A DNA stretch of 41,814 nucleotides from an uncultured Clostridia bacterium (GTDB lineage: Bacteria; Bacillota; Clostridia; TANB77; CAG-508), in NCBI GenBank assembly GCA_946410665.1, contig CAMKBC010000004.1:1-41814 (forward strand), written 5' to 3'. Each line of letters starts with the position of its first letter. The first letter of the stretch is position 1. The notes beneath the pieces are model-generated. The model was not told where the DNA came from. It did no database searches and was given only the letters and a program-made list of their open reading frames with translations. Shown here one piece after another: positions 24,375 through 32,526 of this stretch. A program made the position numbers and the translations under genes.

Positions 24375-24403
24375 ATTATACCAAAATTACTAATAAATAT
24401 CTA
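24375..24403 (-). promoter_or_regulatory. Promoter of the murL-murD2 operon
   Basis: On the minus strand an extended -10 TGGTATAAT (hexamer 24375-24380) has a weak -35 TAGATA (24398-24403) 17 bases upstream. It lies between the terminator of the secretion-like operon and murL, so murL is not read only through that operon. Confidence 0.65.
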
Positions 24404-24411
24404 TATAATAG

Positions 24412-24459
24412 AAAAAATGTCGAGATTTTCGCATTTTGTTTTGCGATAAACCTCGACAT
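24412..24459 (-). terminator. Terminator closing the type IV secretion-like operon
   Basis: On the minus strand the outer stem ATGTCGAG/CTCGACAT encloses an inner TCGCA/TGCGA stem and is followed by six T residues. It lies just after the 361-aa gene. Confidence 0.9.
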
Positions 24460-24479
24460 CTTATTTGCTATTTATTAAA

Positions 24480-25565
24480 TTATTCCGCATTAGTATCACT
24501 ATAGTTGTCGTTGTATAATGATGACTTGAACTCCATCAATCTTCCTGCTGCGTTTTTAGCTTTGTACATCTTTACATCAAAGTTATATTCTTGACCGCTT
24601 AAGAATACTAAATTTAGTTTTAATTCATATCTATCATCTAGTTCCTTAACAGTATCAAGTTTGATTATATAGTTATAAAAACTATCACTTATTAGAGTCT
24701 CATTACTAATAGCTCTTGCAAGATTCATGAAATCATTTTCAGAAACAATTCCCAAATTACTGAACTTCTCAATATTGTCGTTGTAGTATTGTTTTCTGTA
24801 GTTATTAGATTTCAATTTTGTTTTAACTTTGATATCTGATATGTTTTCTGCTAATTCTTTAAGTTTTTCTGTAAAATCATCTGGTCCAATTTCACCTTTG
24901 TATTTTTCAAATAACTTTTTCAAATCAGAATTTGATTGATATTTAATTTTTGGTGAAACCCCTTCTCTTTCTGCTAAGCAAGCTATCATCTTAATAGTAG
25001 CTTCATTAGTATAATGTACTTTAAACTCAACAGTCATATAACCATTTTGGTTTGGCTTAATTGATTCATAATCCATTTCAACTGATTTGAATGTGTTTCG
25101 TCCTTTATATATTTGGTCAACTAAGTCTTTTCCTATATAACCATATGTTTCTTCATCCATTATTCCGCAACTATTTATTTTAGCATAATCTGTTTTATAA
25201 AAATTTGATACTTCTGTTCTAGTTTTATCTTTTGTTGCATTATAAATAGCTGGTAATCCTTCGTTGACTAATTTATATAAACTTTTTTGTAATTCCGTCA
25301 TACTTACAACACTTGCAAATTTATCATTATAATAATAACTTAAGTTTGCTGGATTAATAATTTCTTCTTTTTGATCAGCGTATGCAACATCTAACTGTTT
25401 AAGAAATTCTCTATCTTCTGCTCTAGATACTGGTGTATCTGGTGCTTGGTTGATTCCTTTGTTGTCTTTCGACATTACAGCATTTGTAATTGCATATATG
25501 ATTATTTGAATTACTAATAAAGCAACTAAAATTATTATTACTTTTTTATAATTAAATTCTTTCAT
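24480..25565 (-). CDS. Membrane-anchored protein of the secretion-like operon, unknown function
   Basis: This 361-residue protein has one N-terminal membrane segment (about 8-28) and a large external part without clear motifs. Residues from about 45 to 235 contain a mixed alpha/beta region with strands such as YMTVEFKVHYTN; a second similar-looking region (about 240-345) has YELKLNLVFLSGQEYNF. Two NTF2-like modules, as in the VirB8 analogue TcpC of Gram-positive conjugation systems, are conceivable, but I only infer that from architecture. It is the last gene of the operon, 30 bases after the peptidoglycan hydrolase gene. AGGAGG is unusually far (about 13 bases) from the ATG, so expression may be low. 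Confidence 0.82.
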   Translation of the reverse strand: MKEFNYKKVIIILVALLVIQIIIYAITNAVMSKDNKGINQAPDTPVSRAEDREFLKQLDVAYADQKEEIINPANLSYYYNDKFASVVSMTELQKSLYKLVNEGLPAIYNATKDKTRTEVSNFYKTDYAKINSCGIMDEETYGYIGKDLVDQIYKGRNTFKSVEMDYESIKPNQNGYMTVEFKVHYTNEATIKMIACLAEREGVSPKIKYQSNSDLKKLFEKYKGEIGPDDFTEKLKELAENISDIKVKTKLKSNNYRKQYYNDNIEKFSNLGIVSENDFMNLARAISNETLISDSFYNYIIKLDTVKELDDRYELKLNLVFLSGQEYNFDVKMYKAKNAAGRLMEFKSSLYNDNYSDTNAE

Positions 25566-25595
25566 TTGTTTTTAGTTTCCTCCTTCGTAATTCTC

Positions 25596-28500
25596 TTAAC
25601 TGTTTGCGCTGATATAATTATATGACCCTGGATCTACTGTACCTTCTGCTATTCCTCCATCTATCCAAGGAATACTATCTGTAGCACTATCATTTACATG
25701 AATTTCAAAATGTAAGTGAGCTCCATAAGAATCTCCAGTGTTACCTATGCTTCCTATTCTATCACCTGCTTTTACTTGTGTTCCTACAGAAAGTGAAGAT
25801 TTTGAATTCATATGTTGATAAACAAATTTTGTTTTTGTTGATTCGTCAAAAACTAATATGTACCAGCCTCTAGCATTTGTCCATCCATTACCACAAATGA
25901 CACCATTTGATGCTGATAATATTGGATCTCCATTATTTCCAGGAATATCTTCTCCATGATGGTATTCTTTTACTCCACTAGGGTGTGTTCTATACCCAAA
26001 TCTACTAGATGTATTTCCTTTTGTTGTATTAGGTGCTGGCCACACCAATGTTGTGCCACTTACCTCAACATTGTTACCTGTAGCAGCCGATTCAACGCTT
26101 CCTAGTTCACCAGCTTTAATCTTATCATAGAATGTTAAAGCTGCACTAATTCTGCTTTGCATACTTCCTTCTGGATCTGCTGGTCTTTCAAATCCTAAGC
26201 AGAACGCTTTTGTTGCAAGCTTTACTCCGTCTTCTCCTGTTCCAGCATTTCTAAATGAATTCATTGAAGTTGTATGTCCTGCCCAGATACTATCGCTTCC
26301 TAATTCTTCGCGTAATAACTCTGCTTGTATATCAACATTAGATACACTTACACCTCTTGCATCCGCTTTATTCTTTAAGTTTTGCTTTCTTCCTGATGAC
26401 GTCCATTGACAAAGTCCATATCCACCACGATCATATACGAATGTTTGTCCTCCACTAGACCAATAACCTTTTCCTTCGGCATTTCTGTGGTCAAATGCTG
26501 TAGAAACCCATGTTCCCGCATCTACTCTAGATGTATATGATGAATCTGATGTTTGCCATCCGCTTTCATATCCATTTTCAAGATTGTTTGATAAGACACC
26601 ACTTTCATGTTGAACATTTCCTAGTGTTCCTGCGATTTGTTCATCTGTATATCCTGCTGATTTTAGTTCTTTGTATATAGCCTTTGCTGCGTCGTTTACA
26701 GTTACTCCAGTTCTGTCATTGTTGTATCCATCAATAGATAAGTTGTCGCCAGCGCCATTAGAAGTACCATTAAATATATCTCTCAATGGAATTGGAGGAA
26801 GTGTTCCATCCTTACTTTCCATCTTTCTTCTCATTATCTCTTCATATTTATCATTGTGATCTTCACGCATATACTCTGTCATATCTTCAATAACTGTCTC
26901 ATCGTTCTTTCTAATCATTACTGATAAGTTTTGTGCGCTATTTACTTTACCAATACTTTGGCCTCTTTTTACTATTGCTCCGTCTAGTGTTTCGCCTTTT
27001 ACTGTTATTTTTTTCGTTCCAAGGTCAATATCATCAGATAATGTAAATCCAGATAATCTTATTTTCATAGTCTTTAATGCATCTTTATTGATACGATAGA
27101 AATCATTTTGGAATATAAATGCTAACAATTTTGCATCATCATCGTTTAATGTATCCATGTGAATTTCATATCCACCATCACATGCAACTATTGTACCATC
27201 CATTGGCGCTAAGACTTCAGCTCCAGTATAAGATACTATTGCCTTACCAAATTTATCATGTGTTTCTATCAACTCAAATGTCTCATTTTTATTATCACCA
27301 ACACTTATTGGCCATAACATCATTAATTTCAAGTCTTCTGTCATTTCTTCTTTTGTGTAATATTCTAATTTAACAAATAATTCTTTAAGATCTCTATATA
27401 TATAGTCACTTGACAATGAATGCATATTTTTAACTATTGCTAACGCATTTAATGCTTTCTCCGGAGAGTCTGGCATGGTTACTGCTTCTTTCTCTACCTT
27501 GCTATCTTCAGTATCCTCAACAGGACAATCTGTTCCATTGTAATAATATGTGCTCTTGCCTTCTTCTATAGCTCTAGTATTTGCTATCATTTTTGCTGTT
27601 TGTTCTGTTCCATCGTATCTATAATACTTATCCGAGAAGACCTTCTTAATATTTTCGTTACATCCTTCTGTAACAGGTTCTGCAACTTGATATACTAAGA
27701 AATCCCATTTTCTATCTTTGTTTGGATATAATGCACATGGCATTTGGAAGTCATTATTCATTCCATCTTCACTTGTTTTATATTGTATTGTCTTATATCC
27801 AACCTTTGCTAATCTATATGTAGCATTTTCCTCTGATGTTCCTAAGAAATCTATATCTTTATAATACCAATGATTTTTTACATCTGATACAAATGGCCAT
27901 AACATATTGTCTAAACCACCTTGATCTCCTTCGCCCCAATCATCATCATCTGGCATAATGTCTTCTGTTCCAAATTTATATAAAACGTAGGCACGATAAA
28001 CTATGCTTTTTTCTTCATCTGAAGTTGGTTCGTGTTTAAGTTTTAGCTTGATACCCTCGTCAAGATATCTAACTATAAATTCTGGTGAACCAACTGGATC
28101 ATAGTCTTCGAATTCTTCACCGTCTAAGTCTATTGCATCTCCATAGTCGTTTCCATTTGCATCTTGTTTACCCGCTCTATCTGTATTCCAAATATCTATC
28201 ATTTTTTCCATATCACTCATATGAAATTTGCCACTTCCACGAATTAGTGTTCCTTTTTTTGAAACATCCTCTGGGTGGTCTGTATACCATTGCGAGTTTA
28301 CATTTGGATATTTTGCTAGATTAAGTGTACTTGGCCCACAACCAAAATAGCTATAAAACCGACGTCTACCATTTTCCTCTAAATCTACGAGATCATCAAA
28401 AACCATATCATCTTCCATTAGAGCACAAGCATAATCTTCTAGGGTTATCTTTTTCCAATCAACAAACCAGTTCCATACTTCTTGAACAAGACTTTCTACA

Positions 28501-30503
28501 TCATCAAATTTTTCAAATAATTTTGTGAATATTTCCCAAAGTTCTTGTGCAGATGTTGCATCATCTGTTGACCAAGCATTCCAAATTTCTTTATCTTGTG
28601 CATTCTCATCTTTTGAATCAAATATACCTTTTTTTACTTCAAACAAACTAAAATAATCTTTTATAATTTGTCTTGCTGTATATGTTTCTCCATTTCTCTT
28701 AATATATGCTGTATCATCTTCCAAATTACCCTTTAAGCATATTTTTATAGGCTCAAAATGAACATCTACTTCCGTATTAAACTTAGAATCCGTTGCTATC
28801 TTATATGTTAAATCTGGCATCATCGTTGCTATATGTAAGGCTAAGAATAATTCAACCGGTCGTTTATACCTTCCTATCCATGTGTTCAAATCATATCTTA
28901 TAATTTCACCCCATGTAAACGATCTTGATCCAGTGAAAAGTTTTTTAAAGAATCCTACAATCGGAATATCTATTGAATGGTTATATACAACTATACTCTC
29001 ACTTTCTCTATCTATTCTTAGTTGGTCATCATCTCCATTAAACAAGCCTCCACCAGTTGTTATGACCTTTATCAATCCCTTTTGACCATCACCAGAATCA
29101 AACAATTTTGAAAAAAAGCTATTTCCTTGGAAATGGTAGGTACACTCATCTGCTGCAAGGTAAGCTTTCAAGTACTTACTTTTTACTTGAAGATCATCTG
29201 TTGCACCATCATCTTCAACTTCTTTATCTACTCTGTTATTTTTTGTATTCTTGCTATCATCATAATCATTATCTGATTTTTTAACTTTAATATCTCCAAA
29301 ACCATAAGTTTGAATGTCATAGCCCATATCATTAATATACTTAGCTAAATCATTTACTTCTTCTTTTGAAATTCTTCTTGTATTATCTTCTTTTCCAAAT
29401 ACTTCAGTTACGTTTGCCCATACATCACATGCCCATTCTTTTACTGTACGTTTTAGATTTCCAAGAATTGAACCAGGTAGTGTTTGGAAGAATGAAATTA
29501 TAATTATGATAATAATTATTATTATTATTACCGCAATAACTATAAGACTCCATGGTACTGTCGCAGCAATTGCAGAAATCAATCCGCCACTACCGGCTGC
29601 TGATCCAGCACCACCGGCTGCTGCTGCGGCTCCACCACCGGCTGCTGCTGCTCCACCGCCACCGGCTGCTGCTGCGGCTCCGCCTCCGGCTGCGGTTGTT
29701 CCACCTGCACCACCTACTACGGCAGCATCTTTTACACCTTCGCCTCCGGCTATAGCAGCATCTTTTCCTACTTCACCGCCAACTTTTGCAGCATCTTTTC
29801 CTACTTCGCCACCTGCTTTTGCAGCGTCTTTTCCTACTTCGCCACCTGCTTTTGCGGCATCTTTTCCAGCTTCGCCGGCACCTTTACCGGCACCTTCTGC
29901 TCCACCTTTTCCAGCGCCTTCTGCTCCACCTTTTCCAGCTTCGCCGGCACCTTTACCGGCACCTTCTGCGCCTTGGCCTGCTTCACCACCTTGTGCATCT
30001 AATCCAGAAGTATCTGCATCTTCAAGTGGATTTTTAGCTCCTGTATCTGATGACGAATGTCCTTCAGCTCCATTAGCTTCTTTTTCTTTGGCCTCGCCCA
30101 TTTTGTTTTCAACATCTTTTTCATCGACGTTTTTATCTAAATTGTCTTTGGCTTCTTGTTCTTGGCCTGCATCACTTTTTCCATTTTCTGAAGATTGATC
30201 ACCATCTTTGCTAGAGTCATCGGTGTTTTCTTTTTGTTCACTCTTATCATCTTTGTCTTTTTCGTCTTTGTCGTCTTTATCTCTATCTCTGTCTTTGTCT
30301 TTGTCATCTTTTTTGTCGTCTTGATCTTCTTGGTCGTCATCTTGATCTTGATCATCATAATCGTCATCATCATAATCATCGCCATCATCATCACCATCAT
30401 CATCGTCGTCATCATCATCTAAATCGTCATCATCTTCAAATGGATTATCATCATAATCTTCTTCATCATCAAAATATTTTTTAAATAAATCTTCTAATTT
30501 CAT
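25596..30503 (-). CDS. Giant membrane protein with lysozyme-like and M23 peptidase domains
   Basis: This 1635-residue protein is probably the cell-wall-opening factor of the secretion-like machine. Residues 1 to about 145 are extremely acidic (Asp/Lys/Glu). About 148-308 is Gly/Ala-rich with 11-residue repeats. A single membrane segment at about 318-340 contains 11 consecutive isoleucines. A long external region follows with a degenerate lipoyl/M23-like stretch (APMDGTIVACDGGYEIHM). A phage-tail-type lysozyme domain (about 1267-1465) has NVQHESG with the likely catalytic Glu and GYGLCQWTSSGR. An M23 endopeptidase domain (about 1484-1620) has HHGEDIPG, VYQHMNS and HLHFEIH, so the zinc ligands look intact. 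VirB1-type hydrolases of Gram-positive conjugation systems are the nearest analogue. A strong GGGAGGTG site precedes the ATG. Confidence 0.9.
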   Translation of the reverse strand: MKLEDLFKKYFDDEEDYDDNPFEDDDDLDDDDDDDDGDDDGDDYDDDDYDDQDQDDDQEDQDDKKDDKDKDRDRDKDDKDEKDKDDKSEQKENTDDSSKDGDQSSENGKSDAGQEQEAKDNLDKNVDEKDVENKMGEAKEKEANGAEGHSSSDTGAKNPLEDADTSGLDAQGGEAGQGAEGAGKGAGEAGKGGAEGAGKGGAEGAGKGAGEAGKDAAKAGGEVGKDAAKAGGEVGKDAAKVGGEVGKDAAIAGGEGVKDAAVVGGAGGTTAAGGGAAAAAGGGGAAAAGGGAAAAAGGAGSAAGSGGLISAIAATVPWSLIVIAVIIIIIIIIIIISFFQTLPGSILGNLKRTVKEWACDVWANVTEVFGKEDNTRRISKEEVNDLAKYINDMGYDIQTYGFGDIKVKKSDNDYDDSKNTKNNRVDKEVEDDGATDDLQVKSKYLKAYLAADECTYHFQGNSFFSKLFDSGDGQKGLIKVITTGGGLFNGDDDQLRIDRESESIVVYNHSIDIPIVGFFKKLFTGSRSFTWGEIIRYDLNTWIGRYKRPVELFLALHIATMMPDLTYKIATDSKFNTEVDVHFEPIKICLKGNLEDDTAYIKRNGETYTARQIIKDYFSLFEVKKGIFDSKDENAQDKEIWNAWSTDDATSAQELWEIFTKLFEKFDDVESLVQEVWNWFVDWKKITLEDYACALMEDDMVFDDLVDLEENGRRRFYSYFGCGPSTLNLAKYPNVNSQWYTDHPEDVSKKGTLIRGSGKFHMSDMEKMIDIWNTDRAGKQDANGNDYGDAIDLDGEEFEDYDPVGSPEFIVRYLDEGIKLKLKHEPTSDEEKSIVYRAYVLYKFGTEDIMPDDDDWGEGDQGGLDNMLWPFVSDVKNHWYYKDIDFLGTSEENATYRLAKVGYKTIQYKTSEDGMNNDFQMPCALYPNKDRKWDFLVYQVAEPVTEGCNENIKKVFSDKYYRYDGTEQTAKMIANTRAIEEGKSTYYYNGTDCPVEDTEDSKVEKEAVTMPDSPEKALNALAIVKNMHSLSSDYIYRDLKELFVKLEYYTKEEMTEDLKLMMLWPISVGDNKNETFELIETHDKFGKAIVSYTGAEVLAPMDGTIVACDGGYEIHMDTLNDDDAKLLAFIFQNDFYRINKDALKTMKIRLSGFTLSDDIDLGTKKITVKGETLDGAIVKRGQSIGKVNSAQNLSVMIRKNDETVIEDMTEYMREDHNDKYEEIMRRKMESKDGTLPPIPLRDIFNGTSNGAGDNLSIDGYNNDRTGVTVNDAAKAIYKELKSAGYTDEQIAGTLGNVQHESGVLSNNLENGYESGWQTSDSSYTSRVDAGTWVSTAFDHRNAEGKGYWSSGGQTFVYDRGGYGLCQWTSSGRKQNLKNKADARGVSVSNVDIQAELLREELGSDSIWAGHTTSMNSFRNAGTGEDGVKLATKAFCLGFERPADPEGSMQSRISAALTFYDKIKAGELGSVESAATGNNVEVSGTTLVWPAPNTTKGNTSSRFGYRTHPSGVKEYHHGEDIPGNNGDPILSASNGVICGNGWTNARGWYILVFDESTKTKFVYQHMNSKSSLSVGTQVKAGDRIGSIGNTGDSYGAHLHFEIHVNDSATDSIPWIDGGIAEGTVDPGSYNYISANS
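29722..29886 (-). repeat. 33-bp tandem coding repeats (AGGEVGKDAAK-like)
   Basis: About five 33-base units, starting at 29722, 29755, 29788, 29821 and 29854, encode the 11-residue unit AAKAGGEVGKD. Units at 29788 and 29821 differ by one base. Further Gly/Ala/Lys repeats of other lengths flank them. They form part of the flexible cytoplasmic arm of the 1635-aa protein and may vary in copy number. Confidence 0.85.
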
Positions 30504-30519
30504 TCAATCCACCTCCCTT

Positions 30520-30909
30520 CTAGTCATTCGCCTTTATTTCTCTTGGTTTCACCATTTTTACTTTTGTTGAAAGTGCGTTTTCTTCATTCCATCTCATAAC
30601 TCTTATATCCTTATATTTATCCAAAACTTCATCATACTTTTCTTGTTCTTCCTCCCATACACTTCGAGGAATTTTTTCAAAAGCTGCAAACATTCTTTCC
30701 GCTTCTGCTAAGTATATAATTTGCTGTTGTGGTGACATTCTTTCATATCGTTTTGCAAATTCGTACAAATCATCCAAACTCTGACTTGCTCGTATAAACC
30801 CCATGAAGTCTTTAACTTTAATTCCTGCATTACGCATTTGCATAACTATAGAAACAATTAATATCACAATGAAAACTACAAGTATAAAAATTATTGCTAA
30901 AAGCTTCAT
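30520..30909 (-). CDS. Small single-pass membrane protein of the secretion-like operon
   Basis: This 129-residue protein is not recognised. One hydrophobic segment (about 2-24, very Ile/Val-rich) is followed by a charged helical domain with SPQQQIIYLAEAERMFAAF and VWEEEQEKYDEVLDKY. The positive residues just after the segment (MQMRNAGIKVKDF) suggest the body is cytoplasmic. It sits 16 bases upstream of the 1635-aa hydrolase gene in the same operon. Its role may be to link or regulate, but nothing in the sequence fixes it. Confidence 0.8.
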   Translation of the reverse strand: MKLLAIIFILVVFIVILIVSIVMQMRNAGIKVKDFMGFIRASQSLDDLYEFAKRYERMSPQQQIIYLAEAERMFAAFEKIPRSVWEEEQEKYDEVLDKYKDIRVMRWNEENALSTKVKMVKPREIKAND

Positions 30910-30941
30910 TGGCTCTTTCCTTTCTCTAATTATTATAATAA

Positions 30942-31907
30942 TTATTCATTGTTTAAATCAATGTTGAAACTGTATTTTTTATTCGAACCTGTTCCATCAT
31001 CTGTTAAGCAATCTTCAACCTTTTCATCTAAACGTACTAAATTAAATTTCAATTTACTAATACTTTTTTCTGAATCATACAAGCTCTCAAATATTAATGG
31101 TTGAGTTGTTGTGCTATCTGGCTCTATTGCTATGCACATACCTGTATTAGTAATTCCTCTCGCCTCGTCATCAACATTTAATGTTATTTCTTGATATGTT
31201 GTTCCATTATATAAAACTATATAATAATCTGTTTTATTAGTAATCTTTAGATTATATCCTACTTTTGAATATGATTGATCTTTAGAAGTTATTTCTATTC
31301 TCATATTTTCGTCTTCAGCTGTGTATGAAAGTGCTTTCTTACCAATATATCCATGTGGGGCTATACAATATCCATCCACACCTTCTTCAATACCTTCTTT
31401 AGATTTTCTTACAACCCATTTATCTTCTTGTGCTTTATATCCGCCTGTCGCACCTGTTGCTTCAATATCTTCTGCTATCTTAACAGTATATATATAGTTT
31501 CCATCCTTGTTTGAGTAATTCTGTAATTCATATATTTTTTTAGTTTTAAAGAATGAATCTACATAACCTTTAAATGAGTCAACACTATTCATAAAATAAT
31601 ATTCTTGTGCATCTTTCATTAAATATTTATATGCATTTTCATAATCTTTATTATTACAATAATTAAAGAAATCATCTATTGCTTTTTTTACTTTATCTCT
31701 TTCTCCTGAAGGAACTTTTCCTCCTTCATCCATAATTGGTTTGTCTGGATTATATGAAGAACGATTATCAATGCTATCTTGCTTATCTTTTAACATGTTA
31801 TTGAGCAACAATAATACTATAAGAGCAATAACAGCAATTACAATTATTCTTCCGTTTTTTCTGAAAAACTTATTTACTGCTAACAAAAATCTCGCATTTA
31901 AATTCAT
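30942..31907 (-). CDS. Membrane-anchored protein with NTF2-like region (VirB8-like candidate)
   Basis: This 321-residue protein has a short Arg/Lys-rich N-terminus, a membrane segment at about 19-39, and an external domain. Residues about 68-170 contain DFFNYCNNKDYENAYKYLM and a following strand-rich section, the pattern of NTF2/DUF4878-type domains. The second half (about 195-315) is beta-rich (DYYIVLYNGTTYQEITLNV), suggesting an immunoglobulin-like fold. NTF2-like folds are used by VirB8 and TcpC in type IV secretion, which fits the neighbours. The assignment is inference from pattern, not a firm match. It lies 33 bases after the 188-aa gene, which carries a related motif, and has a strong AGGAG site. 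Confidence 0.82.
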   Translation of the reverse strand: MNLNARFLLAVNKFFRKNGRIIVIAVIALIVLLLLNNMLKDKQDSIDNRSSYNPDKPIMDEGGKVPSGERDKVKKAIDDFFNYCNNKDYENAYKYLMKDAQEYYFMNSVDSFKGYVDSFFKTKKIYELQNYSNKDGNYIYTVKIAEDIEATGATGGYKAQEDKWVVRKSKEGIEEGVDGYCIAPHGYIGKKALSYTAEDENMRIEITSKDQSYSKVGYNLKITNKTDYYIVLYNGTTYQEITLNVDDEARGITNTGMCIAIEPDSTTTQPLIFESLYDSEKSISKLKFNLVRLDEKVEDCLTDDGTGSNKKYSFNIDLNNE

Positions 31908-31940
31908 TTTTTCTCCTCTTCTTTGTTATCTTTAGTTTTC

Positions 31941-32507
31941 TTATTTGATAACATTTCCTTCACCATCTACATACGAATAATCCATTTGTAGTGAAATTGT
32001 GTAATTGTTATAATCATTTTCTCTAACTACAAAAGTTTGCTTTAACATTTTTTCATTTGTTGTATTTATTTTTCCAATTGTAGCTGTGATTACATATACT
32101 GAAGATCCAATTCTATCAAAATCAGAGTATCTGCATACGCCATCGTTTGTTGGATAAATTTTGCAAAAATCCATGAATTTTTCCACAGTGTCAAAATTAG
32201 CTTTTTTAAAATCTTCATTTAATAATTTATATGCTTCGTCATATCTTTTTCCTTCAATAAGACCTAAGAAATCTCCTACATAATATTGAACTCTTACATT
32301 TTCTTCCTGTTGTTCAATATGTTTTTGTATGTATGCTGTTGTTTCGTCTACTTCGTTTGTTGTATTTGTAACAACTGCATTAGAAATCTCTGCTGATTTA
32401 TCTTCACCTTTAATCAACTTTATTTCATTAATTAGAATTGAAACATTTAAAAGTACTAATATTAAAATTATTAAAATAAATATCCACTTCTTTTGATCTT
32501 TATCCAT
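31941..32507 (-). CDS. Membrane-anchored NTF2-like protein (VirB8-like candidate)
   Basis: This 188-residue protein has a membrane segment at about 9-28 and an external domain starting with VGDFLGLIEGKRYDEAYKLLNEDFKKANF, typical of NTF2-like helices. Strands YVITATIGKI, KQTFVVREN and NYTISLQMDYSYV follow. It is shorter than, but similar in plan to, the 321-aa neighbour, so both may be VirB8-type scaffold subunits. It follows the last VirB6-like gene by 19 bases. The start ATG has GGAG upstream. Its function is inferred from architecture and context only. Confidence 0.82.
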   Translation of the reverse strand: MDKDQKKWIFILIILILVLLNVSILINEIKLIKGEDKSAEISNAVVTNTTNEVDETTAYIQKHIEQQEENVRVQYYVGDFLGLIEGKRYDEAYKLLNEDFKKANFDTVEKFMDFCKIYPTNDGVCRYSDFDRIGSSVYVITATIGKINTTNEKMLKQTFVVRENDYNNYTISLQMDYSYVDGEGNVIK

Positions 32508-32526
32508 CTCTTACTCCATTACTAGT

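Noticed and set aside
29722-29886. 33-bp regularly spaced repeats as a CRISPR array
   Set aside because: The units are directly adjacent with no spacers and stay in frame as a coding repeat.
29506-30198. Plus-strand 230-codon Ala/Pro-rich frame
   Set aside because: Antisense shadow of the Gly/Ala repeats of the 1635-aa gene. No ribosome site or promoter supports it.
30330-30480. CAT/CATCGT triplet run that looks like a microsatellite or repeat array
   Set aside because: It is simply the Asp codons of the acidic arm of the 1635-aa protein, in frame.
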